From assembly GCF_000023265.1 (NCBI RefSeq), contig NC_013124.1:1368001-1432000 (forward strand): a stretch of 64,000 nt of DNA, written 5' to 3'. Origin of the DNA: Acidimicrobium ferrooxidans DSM 10331 (GTDB lineage Bacteria > Actinomycetota > Acidimicrobiia > Acidimicrobiales > Acidimicrobiaceae). Both the position numbers and the translations under genes were made by a program. Shown one piece after another: positions 42,866-51,835 of the stretch. A model generated the notes under the pieces. That model made no database searches, was not told where the DNA came from, and saw nothing but the letters and a program-made list of their open reading frames with translations. The number at the start of each line of letters is the position of its first letter. The stretch's first letter is position 1.

Positions 42866-43592
42866 GGGCCGACAGGCTAGCGGCCCCGATCGCACGACGC
42901 AGGCGTGCGAGCTCACGCGGCTCGAGTCGGCGCGCGACCCCCGGAGGGAGGTGAGGGTCGACGAGCGGACCGATCCGCACCCGCACCAACCGCTCAACGC
43001 TGAGTCCGACCGCGCCCACCATCCGACGGATCTGGCGGTTGCGGCCTTCGGTGAGGACGATGCGCACCAGCCTCGGACCGACCGTACCGACGGATGAGGC
43101 ACGAAGGAGCTCACCGTCGACCTCGACCCCTTCGCGCAGTTCCCGCCCGAGGCGTCTCGGCACGGGCCGATCGACCCACACGAGGTATTCCTTGGGCACG
43201 TGAAACCGCGGATGGGTCAGCTGGTAGGTGAGCGGGCCGTCGTTCGTGAGGATCAACAGACCCTCGCTGTCGACGTCGAGACGCCCCACCGGATACACCC
43301 TCGACGTGGTCGCCACCAGCGAGCGTACGGTCGGGCGCCCCTCGGGATCGACCACCGACGACACCACGCCGCGCGGCTTGTTGAGGAGCCAGTACTCGCG
43401 CTGCTCCTCGGTCGCGATCTCGAGGCCATCGAACTCCACACGGTCGACGCCCGGACGCACCCGCGCACCGATCGTGGCAACCTCGCCGTTGATCCGCACC
43501 CGACCGTCGCGAATCGCGTCCTCGAGGACCCGACGCGAACCGCAGCCAGCTCGCGCGAGCAGGACGTGCACCTTGACCGACTCGGCGCTCAC
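42828..43592 (-). CDS. rluB: rRNA pseudouridine synthase (RluB/RsuA family)
   Basis: This enzyme isomerises uridine in ribosomal RNA. The 254-aa protein has an N-terminal S4 RNA-binding domain (VHVLLARAGCGSRRVLEDAI and RVRINGEVATIGARV) and the catalytic core with Asp in GRLDVDSEGLLILTNDG, then EGRNRQIRRMVGAVGLSV. The GTG start overlaps the scpB stop. The scpA-scpB-rluB order is common in Gram-positive genomes, which supports the RluB assignment. Confidence 0.92.
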   Translation of the reverse strand: MSAESVKVHVLLARAGCGSRRVLEDAIRDGRVRINGEVATIGARVRPGVDRVEFDGLEIATEEQREYWLLNKPRGVVSSVVDPEGRPTVRSLVATTSRVYPVGRLDVDSEGLLILTNDGPLTYQLTHPRFHVPKEYLVWVDRPVPRRLGRELREGVEVDGELLRASSVGTVGPRLVRIVLTEGRNRQIRRMVGAVGLSVERLVRVRIGPLVDPHLPPGVARRLEPRELARLRRAIGAASLSAHGATGVAGSDDA

Positions 43593-44155
43593 GACTGGCC
43601 GCGCACCTCGGTCTCGAGCTCGGCCACCTCGGCCGCGCTCGGCACGTAGCGACCGAGCGGCGGCAGCTCCTCGATGGAGCCGAGCCCCGCACGCACCAGG
43701 AACGCCGTCGTCGTTCGAAAGGCGACAGGGTCACTCGAGGGGACCTCTTCGATGAGGCCACGCTCGAGGAGCGTCCGCACGACTCCGTCCGAGACGACGC
43801 CGCGGACCTCGCTCACCTGCGCGCGCGTCACCGGCTGCAGATACGCGACGACGGCGAGCGCCTCGAGCGCAGCTCGCGAGAGGCGCCGGTCCGCGACCCC
43901 GAGCGCCCGACGAGCGAGCGCCGCGTACTCCGGCACTACCTCGAAGACCGCAAACCCATCCCGAACGCGCACGCGTACCCCCCGAGCGGGGGCGGCCTCG
44001 GCGGCCGCGATCTGCGCCTCGATCTCGGCGACGTCGCGCTCGAGGAGCTCGGCGAGTTCGCCGATCGCGACGGACCCGCAGGCGCCGACCACCGCCTCGA
44101 TCGCTGCGCCGAGCTCGGCCGGATCGGCGGCGCCAGGCGCGCGCTCGTCAGTCAT
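43589..44155 (-). CDS. scpB: Segregation and condensation protein B
   Basis: This 188-aa winged-helix subunit works with ScpA and SMC in chromosome condensation. Motifs are IGELAELLERDVAEIEAQIA, LSRAALEALAVVAYLQPVTR and VRGVVSDGVVRTLLERGLIE. ATG 44155 overlaps the end of scpA by 8 nt, and the stop overlaps rluB. The longer frame to 44176 would lie inside scpA. Confidence 0.93.
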   Translation of the reverse strand: MTDERAPGAADPAELGAAIEAVVGACGSVAIGELAELLERDVAEIEAQIAAAEAAPARGVRVRVRDGFAVFEVVPEYAALARRALGVADRRLSRAALEALAVVAYLQPVTRAQVSEVRGVVSDGVVRTLLERGLIEEVPSSDPVAFRTTTAFLVRAGLGSIEELPPLGRYVPSAAEVAELETEVRGQS

Positions 44156-44843
44156 GCGACGCCACGCCGATCCCAACCAACGCCCGTGCCGCGTCGTCGT
44201 CGACGAGTCCCACCCACAGCTCGTCGCCGACGACCTCGAGGGTGAGTGCGCCGAGCGCGTAGCCCTCGAGCACGATCACGAAGCCCACGACGACCTCGAG
44301 TGCTCGCCACCCGCGTACGACGTCGCGGAAGGTCGTACGACGACGTGCGCGTACCGAAGCGAGTACCCGCTCGGCGACCACCTCGATCCGTACCATCTGA
44401 CTCGGCAGCGTGACGGTGCCAACGGCCCGTCGCCCGCGACCTTCCAACCCGACGAGTGCTGCCCGGAGCGACGCTGGATCGATCGGTGCGAGCGGCGGCT
44501 CGGGCACCGGAACCGCTCGCGCGAGCACCGCGTCCTGATCGCCGAGTCGCTGCGCGAGCTGCCCTGCGGCCCGCGAGATCGCCCGCTGCAGCGCGAGCGC
44601 GACGAGCACCCGCTCACGACGTTCGTCAGCGAGCTCGAGCACCTCCTCGTCCGGCTCCGTGGTGAGCGCGCCCAACCATCTCGCGAGCAACCAACTCGCA
44701 GCCACCAACGCCCCACCGAGCACCTCGGGGTCGTCGATGCCGACGAGGGCGCTCTCGACGAGCGCGCCGAGCTCGAGCGAGCTCGGATCGAGCCGTTGGG
44801 CCCTGACGGCCTCGACCGCCTCAGCGAGGCTCGTTGGCCCCAT
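44148..44843 (-). CDS. scpA: Segregation and condensation protein A
   Basis: This 231-aa kleisin links SMC heads. The fit is by position before scpB and by pattern: VESALVGIDDPEVLGGALVA then ASWLLARWLGALTTEPDEEV in the N-terminal SMC-neck-binding part, and a C-terminal winged helix (RALEVVVGFVIVLEGYALGA with LTLEVVGDELWVGL). The sequence is more diverged than most ScpA proteins, with the middle region rich in Ala, Arg and Glu. It overlaps the GNAT gene by 23 nt. Confidence 0.85.
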   Translation of the reverse strand: MGPTSLAEAVEAVRAQRLDPSSLELGALVESALVGIDDPEVLGGALVAASWLLARWLGALTTEPDEEVLELADERRERVLVALALQRAISRAAGQLAQRLGDQDAVLARAVPVPEPPLAPIDPASLRAALVGLEGRGRRAVGTVTLPSQMVRIEVVAERVLASVRARRRTTFRDVVRGWRALEVVVGFVIVLEGYALGALTLEVVGDELWVGLVDDDAARALVGIGVASHD

Positions 44844-45324
44844 CGAACCTCATCACCATCATGACGTGCGGACCGACGCCGGGAACCTCGAACGACGCCC
44901 CGACGCCCGTGAAACCAAGACGTTCGTAGAAGCCGAGCACCCACGCTCTCGCGTGCAGGAACATCCCGCGGGGGCCGCGCTCCTCGGCCGTCAACCGCTC
45001 CAGCGCCTCGGAGACGAGCATGCGACCGATCCCGCGACGCTGCGCCGACTCGACCACCGCCATGCCCCGCAGGCGCCAGGCCCGTCCCTCAGGATCGAGC
45101 GTCCCCGCGAGCACGTCTGCCGCAGCAGGGCCAGGGGCCTCGAGGACCACAGTCACGACGCCGATGGTCGAACCATCCGCACGCGAGGCCGCGAGGTGGA
45201 GGCTCCGAGGATCCTCGTCCCCCCGAAAGCGCGCAGCATCGGCGGGCTTGCCCGGCCGCAGCACGGCCGCGCGCACCTCGAGCACGTCGTCGATCCCGAC
45301 ACTGCGGATCGTGACGTCGCTCAC
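44821..45324 (-). CDS. GNAT-family N-acetyltransferase
   Basis: This 167-aa acetyltransferase has the acetyl-CoA loop RGMAVVESAQRRGIGRMLVS (R/Q-x-x-G-x-G/A, here QRRGIG) and the C-terminal FYERLGFTGVGASFEVPG. Substrate unknown. GGAGG lies 6 nt before the GTG start, and TACGCT further upstream may be the -10 box of the whole GNAT-scpA-scpB-rluB-aroH-aroA operon, which it heads. Confidence 0.85.
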   Translation of the reverse strand: MSDVTIRSVGIDDVLEVRAAVLRPGKPADAARFRGDEDPRSLHLAASRADGSTIGVVTVVLEAPGPAAADVLAGTLDPEGRAWRLRGMAVVESAQRRGIGRMLVSEALERLTAEERGPRGMFLHARAWVLGFYERLGFTGVGASFEVPGVGPHVMMVMRFDGANEPR

Positions 45325-45376
45325 CTCTGCCTCCTCGCCCTCTCCGCCGAGCTCACGGCACTCCGGTAGCGTACCG

Positions 45377-46636
45377 TCACCGACGTGGCGTCGCGCCTCG
45401 ACGAGCAGCCTCGATCGAGCGGGCGACCAGCGTCACCGGATGCACGACGTCGACCTCTGGTCCGAGCAGCGCCCGCAGCTGCAGTGTGCAGCCCGGGTTC
45501 GGGCTTGCGACCACGCTGGCGGCCGTCTCGGTCACCGCGCGTGCCTTGCGCTCACCGACCTGCGTCGAGAGCTCGGGCTCGAGGAGGCTGTAGAGTCCGC
45601 CAGCCCCACAGCAGCGCGGCCCGCCGACGTCCACCAGCTCGAGACCGGGGATCTGGCGGAGCAGCGCCCGGGGGGCATCGACGATCCCCTGTGCGAAGGC
45701 GAGATGGCACGCGTCGTGCACCGCGACACGAGCCTCGATGGCTCCGCGGGGGGCTCGGGGTGCGTCCTCGGTGAGCAACTCCGTGATGTCGATGGTGGCG
45801 CGCGCGACCGCCGCGCCCTCCTCCCCCACGATCCACTCGTAGCGACGCAGGTGCGCCCCGCACCCAGCAGAGGTCACCACAAGCCGCACCGACTCGTCAC
45901 GATCGGCGAGTGCTGCCATGATGCGCCGCGCATGACGGCGAGCAGCCGCCTCGTCGCCAGCGTGCTCAGACAGCGCACCACAGCACACGCTCTCGAGCAC
46001 CTCGACCGAGTAGCCCTCGGCCTCGAGCACGCTCACCGCGTCGTCGTTCGTGGACCCGAGCGCAGCCGAGGCGACGCATCCAGCGAGCAGCAGGACGCGT
46101 CGACGAGGCGATCGGGCCGAGGACGTGATGCGAGGTTGCCCACCGTGGCGTCGATCGGCGACACGGCCCTCGTCGAGCGCGCGCGCAACGCGTCGTCCGA
46201 ACCCACCCCCCCGCGCCAGTGCCGGACGAAGGGCGAACAACGGCCGACCGAGCGCGAGTGCGGCTGCGCTCGCACGAGCCGAGGGGAAGAGCCGGGCGAG
46301 CGACCGACGCCACGTTCGATCGGCGAGCGGCCGCCCCGGCTCGACGAGTCCACGCGCGAGATGGATGATCTCGTCGTAGCGCACGCCGGAAGGGCACGCA
46401 GGCACGCAGGCTTCACAGCCGATGCAGCGATCGATGTGCAGTCGAACCCTGTCGGCGACGACGGGGCCGCTCCTGGTGGCCTCCTCGGCGAGCAACCAGA
46501 TACGACCACGGGGCGAATCCGCCTCTGCGCGTGTGACCGCATAGGTGGGGCACGCGGAGAGGCAGAACCCACAGTGGACGCACGTCGCGGCGAGCTCGGC
46601 GATCCGTGCGCGAGACGTCGTGTGGGTCGCCGTCAT
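45377..46636 (-). CDS. glcF: Glycolate oxidase iron-sulfur subunit
   Basis: This 419-aa electron-transfer subunit has two [4Fe-4S] ferredoxin motifs at the N-terminus (CVHCGFCLSACP and CIGCEACVPACP). Two CCG domains follow, the second complete at GPRCCGAGGLYSLLEPELS, the first around ESVCCGALSEHAGDEAAARR. It accepts electrons from GlcD/GlcE at the membrane side. ATG 46636 overlaps the glcE stop (ATGA). It is the last gene of glcDEF. Confidence 0.92.
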   Translation of the reverse strand: MTATHTTSRARIAELAATCVHCGFCLSACPTYAVTRAEADSPRGRIWLLAEEATRSGPVVADRVRLHIDRCIGCEACVPACPSGVRYDEIIHLARGLVEPGRPLADRTWRRSLARLFPSARASAAALALGRPLFALRPALARGGGFGRRVARALDEGRVADRRHGGQPRITSSARSPRRRVLLLAGCVASAALGSTNDDAVSVLEAEGYSVEVLESVCCGALSEHAGDEAAARRHARRIMAALADRDESVRLVVTSAGCGAHLRRYEWIVGEEGAAVARATIDITELLTEDAPRAPRGAIEARVAVHDACHLAFAQGIVDAPRALLRQIPGLELVDVGGPRCCGAGGLYSLLEPELSTQVGERKARAVTETAASVVASPNPGCTLQLRALLGPEVDVVHPVTLVARSIEAARRGATPRR

Positions 46637-47724
46637 CGGAACCGCCTCTCAGGATCGAGTTCGTCGGCGAGTCGCGTCACGAGCGGATGTGCGAAGCGGT
46701 CGACGAGACCGAAACCCACCGCGTCGTCCACCCCCTCGGCTCGGCGCACCTCGCCGACGGCACCCTCGCGGCGCGCATCGTCGAGCAGTGCCGGGAGCGC
46801 TTCTGCCCCGCCCGGATCGGCGACGACGTCGACGAGACCGGCACCCGGATAGCTCGCAAACGAGATCCCAGGAGGAGCCGTCGTGCGCTCGAGCCACGCG
46901 AGCATCCGCGAGGCACGGCCGGCGAGCCGCAGCACCACGCCCTCACGAGGCACCCGGAACGCGGCCCGCGCCGTCCGCTCCGCGTCGAGACGCGCAGCAT
47001 CGAGCTCCGTGGCGGCGATCCCGTGTGCACGAAGCACCCGCTCGAGCCGCTCGGACTGCGCCTCGACCCCGCGCTCGGTGCCCTCGAACACCACGAGCGC
47101 CTCGGTCGAGGCTGCGAGCCAGTCGATCGCGACCGGCTCAACCCGCTCCGCGAGCGACACCTCGAGGAGCGTGCGGAGCTCGGCAGGACCGGACGCCACC
47201 AGCACACCACGCTCGGCCTGGGGTCGAGGGTGGGCGCGCAACACCACCTCGCCGACGAGTGCGATCCGACCCCGTGCCCCGCACACGAGCTTGGCGAGGT
47301 CGTAGCCCGCGACGTTCTTGATCACGTGCCCGCCCGAATGCGCGACGGTACCGTCAGCCAGCAGCAACGTCGCGCCGATGACGAGGTCGCGCACCCCGCC
47401 ATAGCGCCACACCATGGCGCCGTGAGCACTCGTCGCGACCATGGCGCCGACGGTACCGTCGGCCACGGGATCGAGCGCGATCCGCAGGCGCGCCTCGGCG
47501 AGGACGGCGTTGAGCTCGGAGAGGCGTACCCCGGCACCGACGGCGACGGTGAGGTCGTCCACACGGGCGTCGATCCAGTCGAGTCCGGTGGTCCGAAGCT
47601 CGAGGGAGCCCGCTACGACAGGCTCTTGGTTCGTTCCCTCACCGACGATGCGAACGGGCTGCTCGGGCTCGAGGCCGGCGAGCAGTCGGCTCGCCTCCTC
47701 GATCGAGGTGGGCGCCGCTACCAT
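46633..47724 (-). CDS. glcE: Glycolate oxidase FAD-binding subunit GlcE
   Basis: This 363-aa FAD_binding_4 protein carries the PCMH-type FAD fold: VRIVGEGTNQEP, LTVAVGAGVRLSELNAVLAE, GTVGAMVATSAHGAMVWRYG, HSGGHVIKNVAGYDLAKLVC. It partners with GlcD in oxidising glycolate or a related 2-hydroxyacid. GGGGTGG precedes ATG 47724, which lies 7 nt inside glcD. The much longer frame upstream is the shadow of glcD. Confidence 0.92.
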   Translation of the reverse strand: MVAAPTSIEEASRLLAGLEPEQPVRIVGEGTNQEPVVAGSLELRTTGLDWIDARVDDLTVAVGAGVRLSELNAVLAEARLRIALDPVADGTVGAMVATSAHGAMVWRYGGVRDLVIGATLLLADGTVAHSGGHVIKNVAGYDLAKLVCGARGRIALVGEVVLRAHPRPQAERGVLVASGPAELRTLLEVSLAERVEPVAIDWLAASTEALVVFEGTERGVEAQSERLERVLRAHGIAATELDAARLDAERTARAAFRVPREGVVLRLAGRASRMLAWLERTTAPPGISFASYPGAGLVDVVADPGGAEALPALLDDARREGAVGEVRRAEGVDDAVGFGLVDRFAHPLVTRLADELDPERRFR

Positions 47725-49184
47725 CGAGTCGCCACCCCGGCCTCCTCGAGCGGATGCGGCCGGTACCGACCCGCCTGCTCCCCGCACAGGCGAGGGGTCG
47801 GCAACAGCTTGCCCGGGTTGGCGAGGCCACGGGGATCGAGGGCAGTCCTCACGCGTGCGAAGACGGACAGGTCCGTCGCACTGAACATCTCGGGCATCTT
47901 GCAGACCTTGTCGACCCCGATGCCGTGCTCGCCGGTGAGCGAGCCGCCCTCGGCGAGACAGAGGCTGAGGATCGCGGCCGCGACCTCCTCGGCGCGCGCC
48001 TCCTCGCCGGGGACGGATGGGTCGTAGGTGACGAGAGGGTGCAGGTTGCCGTCGCCGGCGTGGAAGACGTTGAGGATCTCGAGCCCCGACTCCCGGGCGA
48101 GGTCGCCGATGGCCGCCAGCACCCGCGGGAGCGACGTGCGCGGGATGACGCCATCTTGGACGATGTAGGCGGGCGCGACGCGACCGGCCGCCGCAAACGC
48201 CGCCTTGCGCGCACGCCACATGCGCTCGCGCTCGGCCTCCGTCGTCGCGACCCACACCGAACGTGCCCCCGCGGCCGCGAGCGCCTCCCTGACCGCGACG
48301 AAGCCCTCGTCCACCTCCTCCGCGGGGCCATCGAGCTCGACGAGCAGGGCGGCTCCCCAGTCGAGCTCGAGTCCGGCGTGCGTCGCCGCCTCACAGGCCA
48401 CGAGTGCCGGGCGATCCATCATCTCGATCGCGGCAGGCACGAGGCCAGCCCCCACGATCTCCGACACCGCATCCCCTGCTTGCACCGCGTCGTCGAAGTA
48501 GGCGACCAGCGTCCGACGAAGGGACGGTTGGTTGATGAGGCGACAGACGATGGTCGTGGCGATGCCGAGGGTGCCCTCGGATCCGATGATGAGACCGCGG
48601 ACGTCCGGCCCTGGCGACTCGAGGGACTGCCCACCCACGAAGACCAGCTCACCCGTCGGGTCGATGAGCTCGAGACCGAGCACGTGGTTCGTGGTGAAGC
48701 CGTACTTGAAGCAGTGGGCACCGCCGGAGTTCTCGGCGATGTTGCCGCCGATGGTGCAGGCGATCTGCGAGGAGGGGTCAGGGGCGAACAGCAACCCCTC
48801 CCCAGCGACCGCTGCCGACAGGTCGAGGTTGACGACTCCTGGCTCGACCACGGCCACCCGCGAGATGGGATCGATCTCGAGCACACGGGTGAGCCGCGCG
48901 AGCACGACGAGGACGCCGTCCGTCTCCGGCAACGCGCCCCCCGAAAGGCCGGTACCGGCCCCTCTCGCTACGAAGGGAAGGCCGAGACGGATGATCTCGC
49001 GAACCCCGACGATGAGCTCGTCACGACTCGAGGGCACGAAGACGAGACCCGGAGTGGCGCGATGGCTGGTGAGGCCGTCACAGCTGTAGGCTTGCCGCTC
49101 GCGAGGATCGTCGATCACCGCATCCGGACCAGCGACGGATCGCGCGAACGCTGCAAAGCGCGCGAGCGCTGTCGACCCGCTCAT
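47718..49184 (-). CDS. glcD: Glycolate oxidase subunit GlcD (FAD-linked oxidase)
   Basis: This 488-aa FAD-dependent 2-hydroxyacid dehydrogenase has the FAD fold with VARGAGTGLSGGALPETDGV, CTIGGNIAENSGGAHCFKYG and GSEGTLGIATTIVCRL. The C-terminal FAD-oxidase domain has the conserved VFHAGDGNLHPLVTYD and GGSLTGEHGIGVDK. With GlcE and GlcF it oxidises glycolate or D-lactate-type acids and feeds electrons to the respiratory chain. TACACT lies 7 nt before ATG 49184, so the operon mRNA is probably leaderless. It is divergent from an SDR gene. Confidence 0.93.
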   Translation of the reverse strand: MSGSTALARFAAFARSVAGPDAVIDDPRERQAYSCDGLTSHRATPGLVFVPSSRDELIVGVREIIRLGLPFVARGAGTGLSGGALPETDGVLVVLARLTRVLEIDPISRVAVVEPGVVNLDLSAAVAGEGLLFAPDPSSQIACTIGGNIAENSGGAHCFKYGFTTNHVLGLELIDPTGELVFVGGQSLESPGPDVRGLIIGSEGTLGIATTIVCRLINQPSLRRTLVAYFDDAVQAGDAVSEIVGAGLVPAAIEMMDRPALVACEAATHAGLELDWGAALLVELDGPAEEVDEGFVAVREALAAAGARSVWVATTEAERERMWRARKAAFAAAGRVAPAYIVQDGVIPRTSLPRVLAAIGDLARESGLEILNVFHAGDGNLHPLVTYDPSVPGEEARAEEVAAAILSLCLAEGGSLTGEHGIGVDKVCKMPEMFSATDLSVFARVRTALDPRGLANPGKLLPTPRLCGEQAGRYRPHPLEEAGVATRW

Positions 49185-49236
49185 GGCGGCAAGTGTAGCC
49201 CGGGTGGGTGATCCGCCCGAGGAGGAAGGAGCAACG

Positions 49237-49989
49237 ATGACACAGAAGGTCGTCATCACGGGCGCAACGGCGGGGATCGGGCTCGCCACCGCCCGCACCC
49301 TGCACGCAGCCGGCTGGGAGATCATCGCCATCGGTCGACGCGACGATCGCCTGCGAGACCTCGCCGACGAGTTCGGCGGGGAGCGCATCCACACCGTCGC
49401 GATGGACGTCCGCGACGGTCAGGCGATCGGCCGTCTACGCGCCATCGTGGGTGTGCCCGACGCCATCGTCAACAACGCCGGCGGCGCACGAGGCCTCGAA
49501 CGGGCCGACGCCGCGCAGCTCGACGACTGGCTGTGGATGATCGAGACGAACGTCATCGGGCTCGTACGGCTCACGCACCTCTTCCTCCCCGACATGGTGG
49601 CGCGCGGGAGCGGCACGATCGTGAACGTCGGCTCCGTGGCGGGCGAGTTTCCCTATCCGGGTGGGAACGTCTACGGCGCGACCAAGGCGTTCGTGCGCCA
49701 GTTCACCTTGAACCTCCGGGCCGACCTCGCCGGGACGGGCGTGCGCGTGACCGACGTCGAACCAGGGATGGTCGGTGGCACCGAGTTCTCGCTCACGCGC
49801 TTCGGCGGCGACGAGTCCCGTGCCGCGGAGGTCTACGAAGGCATGACACCCCTCGGTCCCGACGACGTCGCCGAGGTCATCGCGTTCGTGCTCTCGCGAC
49901 CTGCGCACGTGAACATCAACACGGTCGCGTTCATGCCGACCGACCAGGGTTTCGGACCCTTCAAGGTGGCCCGCCACGACGACGTCTGA
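49237..49989 (+). CDS. Short-chain dehydrogenase (SDR, YdfG-like)
   Basis: This 250-aa NADP-type oxidoreductase has the cofactor motif TGATAGIGLATA (residues 9-20), NNAGGARGLE, the catalytic Ser of VNVGSVAGEFPYPGG and the Tyr-Lys pair in NVYGATKAFVRQF. The overall pattern (VTDVEPGMVGGTEFSLTRFG) is that of YdfG/3-hydroxypropionate- or serine-dehydrogenase-like SDRs. GGAG lies 7 nt before ATG 49237. It sits divergent from glcD, with dgt 22 bp downstream. The substrate is probably a 3-hydroxy acid; this is inferred. Confidence 0.88.
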   Translation: MTQKVVITGATAGIGLATARTLHAAGWEIIAIGRRDDRLRDLADEFGGERIHTVAMDVRDGQAIGRLRAIVGVPDAIVNNAGGARGLERADAAQLDDWLWMIETNVIGLVRLTHLFLPDMVARGSGTIVNVGSVAGEFPYPGGNVYGATKAFVRQFTLNLRADLAGTGVRVTDVEPGMVGGTEFSLTRFGGDESRAAEVYEGMTPLGPDDVAEVIAFVLSRPAHVNINTVAFMPTDQGFGPFKVARHDDV

Positions 49990-50011
49990 GCGTCCACCTA
50001 CGCTCGAGGCC

Positions 50012-51160
50012 ATGACCTCGACCCTCGGGCGTAGCGACCTCGCAGCCCCTTCACCGAGCCGAAGTAGCCGGCGTCGGGAGGGATGGCTCGCGACCAGTGG
50101 CGGGACGCTCCACCCAGAGGGTGTCGTGAGCGCCCACCCAGAGCCGACACGACTCGAGCGCCCCGCCCCTCACGAACGCACGGCCCGCGAGGACCTCGAG
50201 GCGATCAGCCTCGCTCCGGGCGCGACCCGCGCCGAGGGGGCGGGACGACGAGCCGTCCCAGAGGCTCCCGACCCGTTGCGAACCTGCTTCGAACGCGACC
50301 GCGACCGCATCGTGCACTCGAGCGCGTTCCGCCGCCTTGCCGGCAAGACACAGGTCTTCATCTTCCCCCGCGACCACCAGCGCACTCGCCTCACGCACGC
50401 GCTCGAGGTCGCCCAAGTCGCACGCGCGATCGCGCGTGGGCTCCGCCTGAACGAGACGCTCGTCGAGGCCATCGCGCTCGGCCACGACTGCGGTCACGGA
50501 CCAGGAGGGCACCCGAGCGAGACGGCGCTCGACCCCTACCTCCCTGAAGGCTATGACCACGCCGTCCAGGGTGCCCGCATGGCGCTCGGCTCGCTCAACC
50601 TGTGCGTCGAGACGCTCGACGGCATCGAGAACCACTCGTGGTCACGGCCGCGACCCATGACCCCCGAGGGGGAGGTCGTCTCCCTCGCCGACCGGATCGC
50701 CTACCTCGCCCACGACCTCGAAGACGCCGTCCACGCAGGCATCGTGAAGGGAGACGAGCTGCCAGCGAGCGTACGAGAGCTGCTCGGCGCGCACCGAGGC
50801 GACCAGCTCGACGCCCTCATTCGCGACGTGATCGACCAGACGGTCACGAAGGGGGTGATCGGGTTCTCCCCCGCCGTGGCTGAAGCCATGGCCGACTTGC
50901 GACGCTTCAACTACGAGCGCATCTATGACCGACCTGCCTCACGCCGCCAGGCGGCCTTCGTCGTCGCCCTCCTGCGCTCGCTCATGGACTACCTGCTCGC
51001 GAACCCGACCGCAGTTCCCGAGGTCGCAGCCTCGCCGGAGCCGACGAGGGCTGCCGTCGCCTGGGTGGCAGGCATGACCGATCGATTCGCGCTCGACGTC
51101 GCCAAGACCTGGCTGGGCTGGCGCACCGAGCCACCCAGTGCACGAGGCGAGGGCCTCTAA
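50012..51160 (+). CDS. dgt: dGTPase-like HD-domain triphosphohydrolase
   Basis: This 382-aa HD-superfamily enzyme should remove triphosphate from dNTPs. Metal ligands are His129 in RLTHALEVAQVARAI and the HD pair 158-159 in ALGHDCGHGPGGHPSE. The downstream Asp is in LADRIAYLAHDLEDAVHAGI, and FRRLAGKTQVFIFPRDHQRT is the family N-terminal signature. An ~80-residue low-complexity N-terminal extension precedes it. TACGCT ends 7 nt before ATG 50012 (leaderless). The TAA stop overlaps the operator of the downstream padR gene. Confidence 0.9.
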   Translation: MTSTLGRSDLAAPSPSRSSRRREGWLATSGGTLHPEGVVSAHPEPTRLERPAPHERTAREDLEAISLAPGATRAEGAGRRAVPEAPDPLRTCFERDRDRIVHSSAFRRLAGKTQVFIFPRDHQRTRLTHALEVAQVARAIARGLRLNETLVEAIALGHDCGHGPGGHPSETALDPYLPEGYDHAVQGARMALGSLNLCVETLDGIENHSWSRPRPMTPEGEVVSLADRIAYLAHDLEDAVHAGIVKGDELPASVRELLGAHRGDQLDALIRDVIDQTVTKGVIGFSPAVAEAMADLRRFNYERIYDRPASRRQAAFVVALLRSLMDYLLANPTAVPEVAASPEPTRAAVAWVAGMTDRFALDVAKTWLGWRTEPPSARGEGL

Positions 51161-51183
51161 CGATATACTCGATATATCGTTAG
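51157..51183. promoter_or_regulatory. 27-bp perfect palindrome, operator of padR
   Basis: Arms CTAACGATATA and TATATCGTTAG are perfect inverted repeats (11 bp each) around a 5-bp centre. The site lies 13 bp before the padR start, overlapping the stop of dgt. Its AT-rich sequence stands out from the surroundings. PadR-family repressors commonly bind such sites to control themselves. Confidence 0.75.
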
Positions 51184-51196
51184 AAAGGAGGATGGC

Positions 51197-51748
51197 ATGT
51201 GTCACGGACACCATCACCATCCAGGTGAAGGAGCCTTCGGCGAAGGACCGCATCGTGGAGCTCGCGGACCCTTCGGCGGCGGACCCTTCGGAGGCGGGCC
51301 ATTCGGCGGCGGGATGCGACGCGGAGGACGTGCACCGCGCGGACGCATTCGAGCTGAGATCCTGCGGCTCCTCCTCGATGGGCCCAAGCACGGCTACGAG
51401 CTGATGAACCTCATCGCCGAGCAGAGTGGAGGCGCATGGCAGCCGAGCCCCGGCTCCATCTACCCCACGCTCCAGCTCCTCGAGGATCAAGGACTCGTGG
51501 CGAGCGCCAGCGATGGCGATCGTCGCGTCTACCAGCTCACCGACGCAGGCCGTGAGGAAGCCGAACGACTCCAGCACGAGCCCGGGCCACACGCAGGTCC
51601 GGCTGGCGCCCGACTCGGTCCCGAGATCGCTCAGGTCATGGGCGCGCTGCGCACGATCGCGATGTCGGGGACGCCAGAGCAGCGTGACGCTGCCCAGAGC
51701 GCCATCGCGGAGTTTCGCCGAACGCTCTACCAGATCCTCGCGCAGTAG
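51197..51748 (+). CDS. PadR-family regulator with His/Gly-rich N-terminus (YqjI-like)
   Basis: The 183-aa protein begins MCHGHHHHPGEGAFGEGPHR, followed by a glycine-rich GPFGGG triplicate and an Arg-rich stretch. A PadR winged helix follows (ILRLLLDGPKHGYELMNLIA, then PSPGSIYPTLQLLEDQGLVA and RRVYQLTDAGREEAERL) and a short dimerisation helix. A metal-binding N-terminus before a PadR domain is the architecture of E. coli YqjI, a nickel-responsive repressor; metal sensing here is inferred. AAAGGAGG lies 5 nt before the ATG. The palindrome upstream suggests autoregulation. No yqjH-type reductase is nearby. Confidence 0.88.
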   Translation: MCHGHHHHPGEGAFGEGPHRGARGPFGGGPFGGGPFGGGMRRGGRAPRGRIRAEILRLLLDGPKHGYELMNLIAEQSGGAWQPSPGSIYPTLQLLEDQGLVASASDGDRRVYQLTDAGREEAERLQHEPGPHAGPAGARLGPEIAQVMGALRTIAMSGTPEQRDAAQSAIAEFRRTLYQILAQ

Positions 51749-51781
51749 CGCGAGTGCTCGAGCGCGTTCGGGCCCGAGGGA

Positions 51782-51812
51782 CGTGAGGCCCGGTCATGAG
51801 CCGGGCCTCACG
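51782..51812. terminator. Bidirectional terminator hairpin
   Basis: CGTGAGGCCCGG and CCGGGCCTCACG form a perfect 12-bp stem with a 7-nt loop, between the convergent padR and DsrE genes. It can serve both strands. Confidence 0.75.
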
Positions 51813-51835
51813 CGCGACTCTGATCGCGCTCGGAC

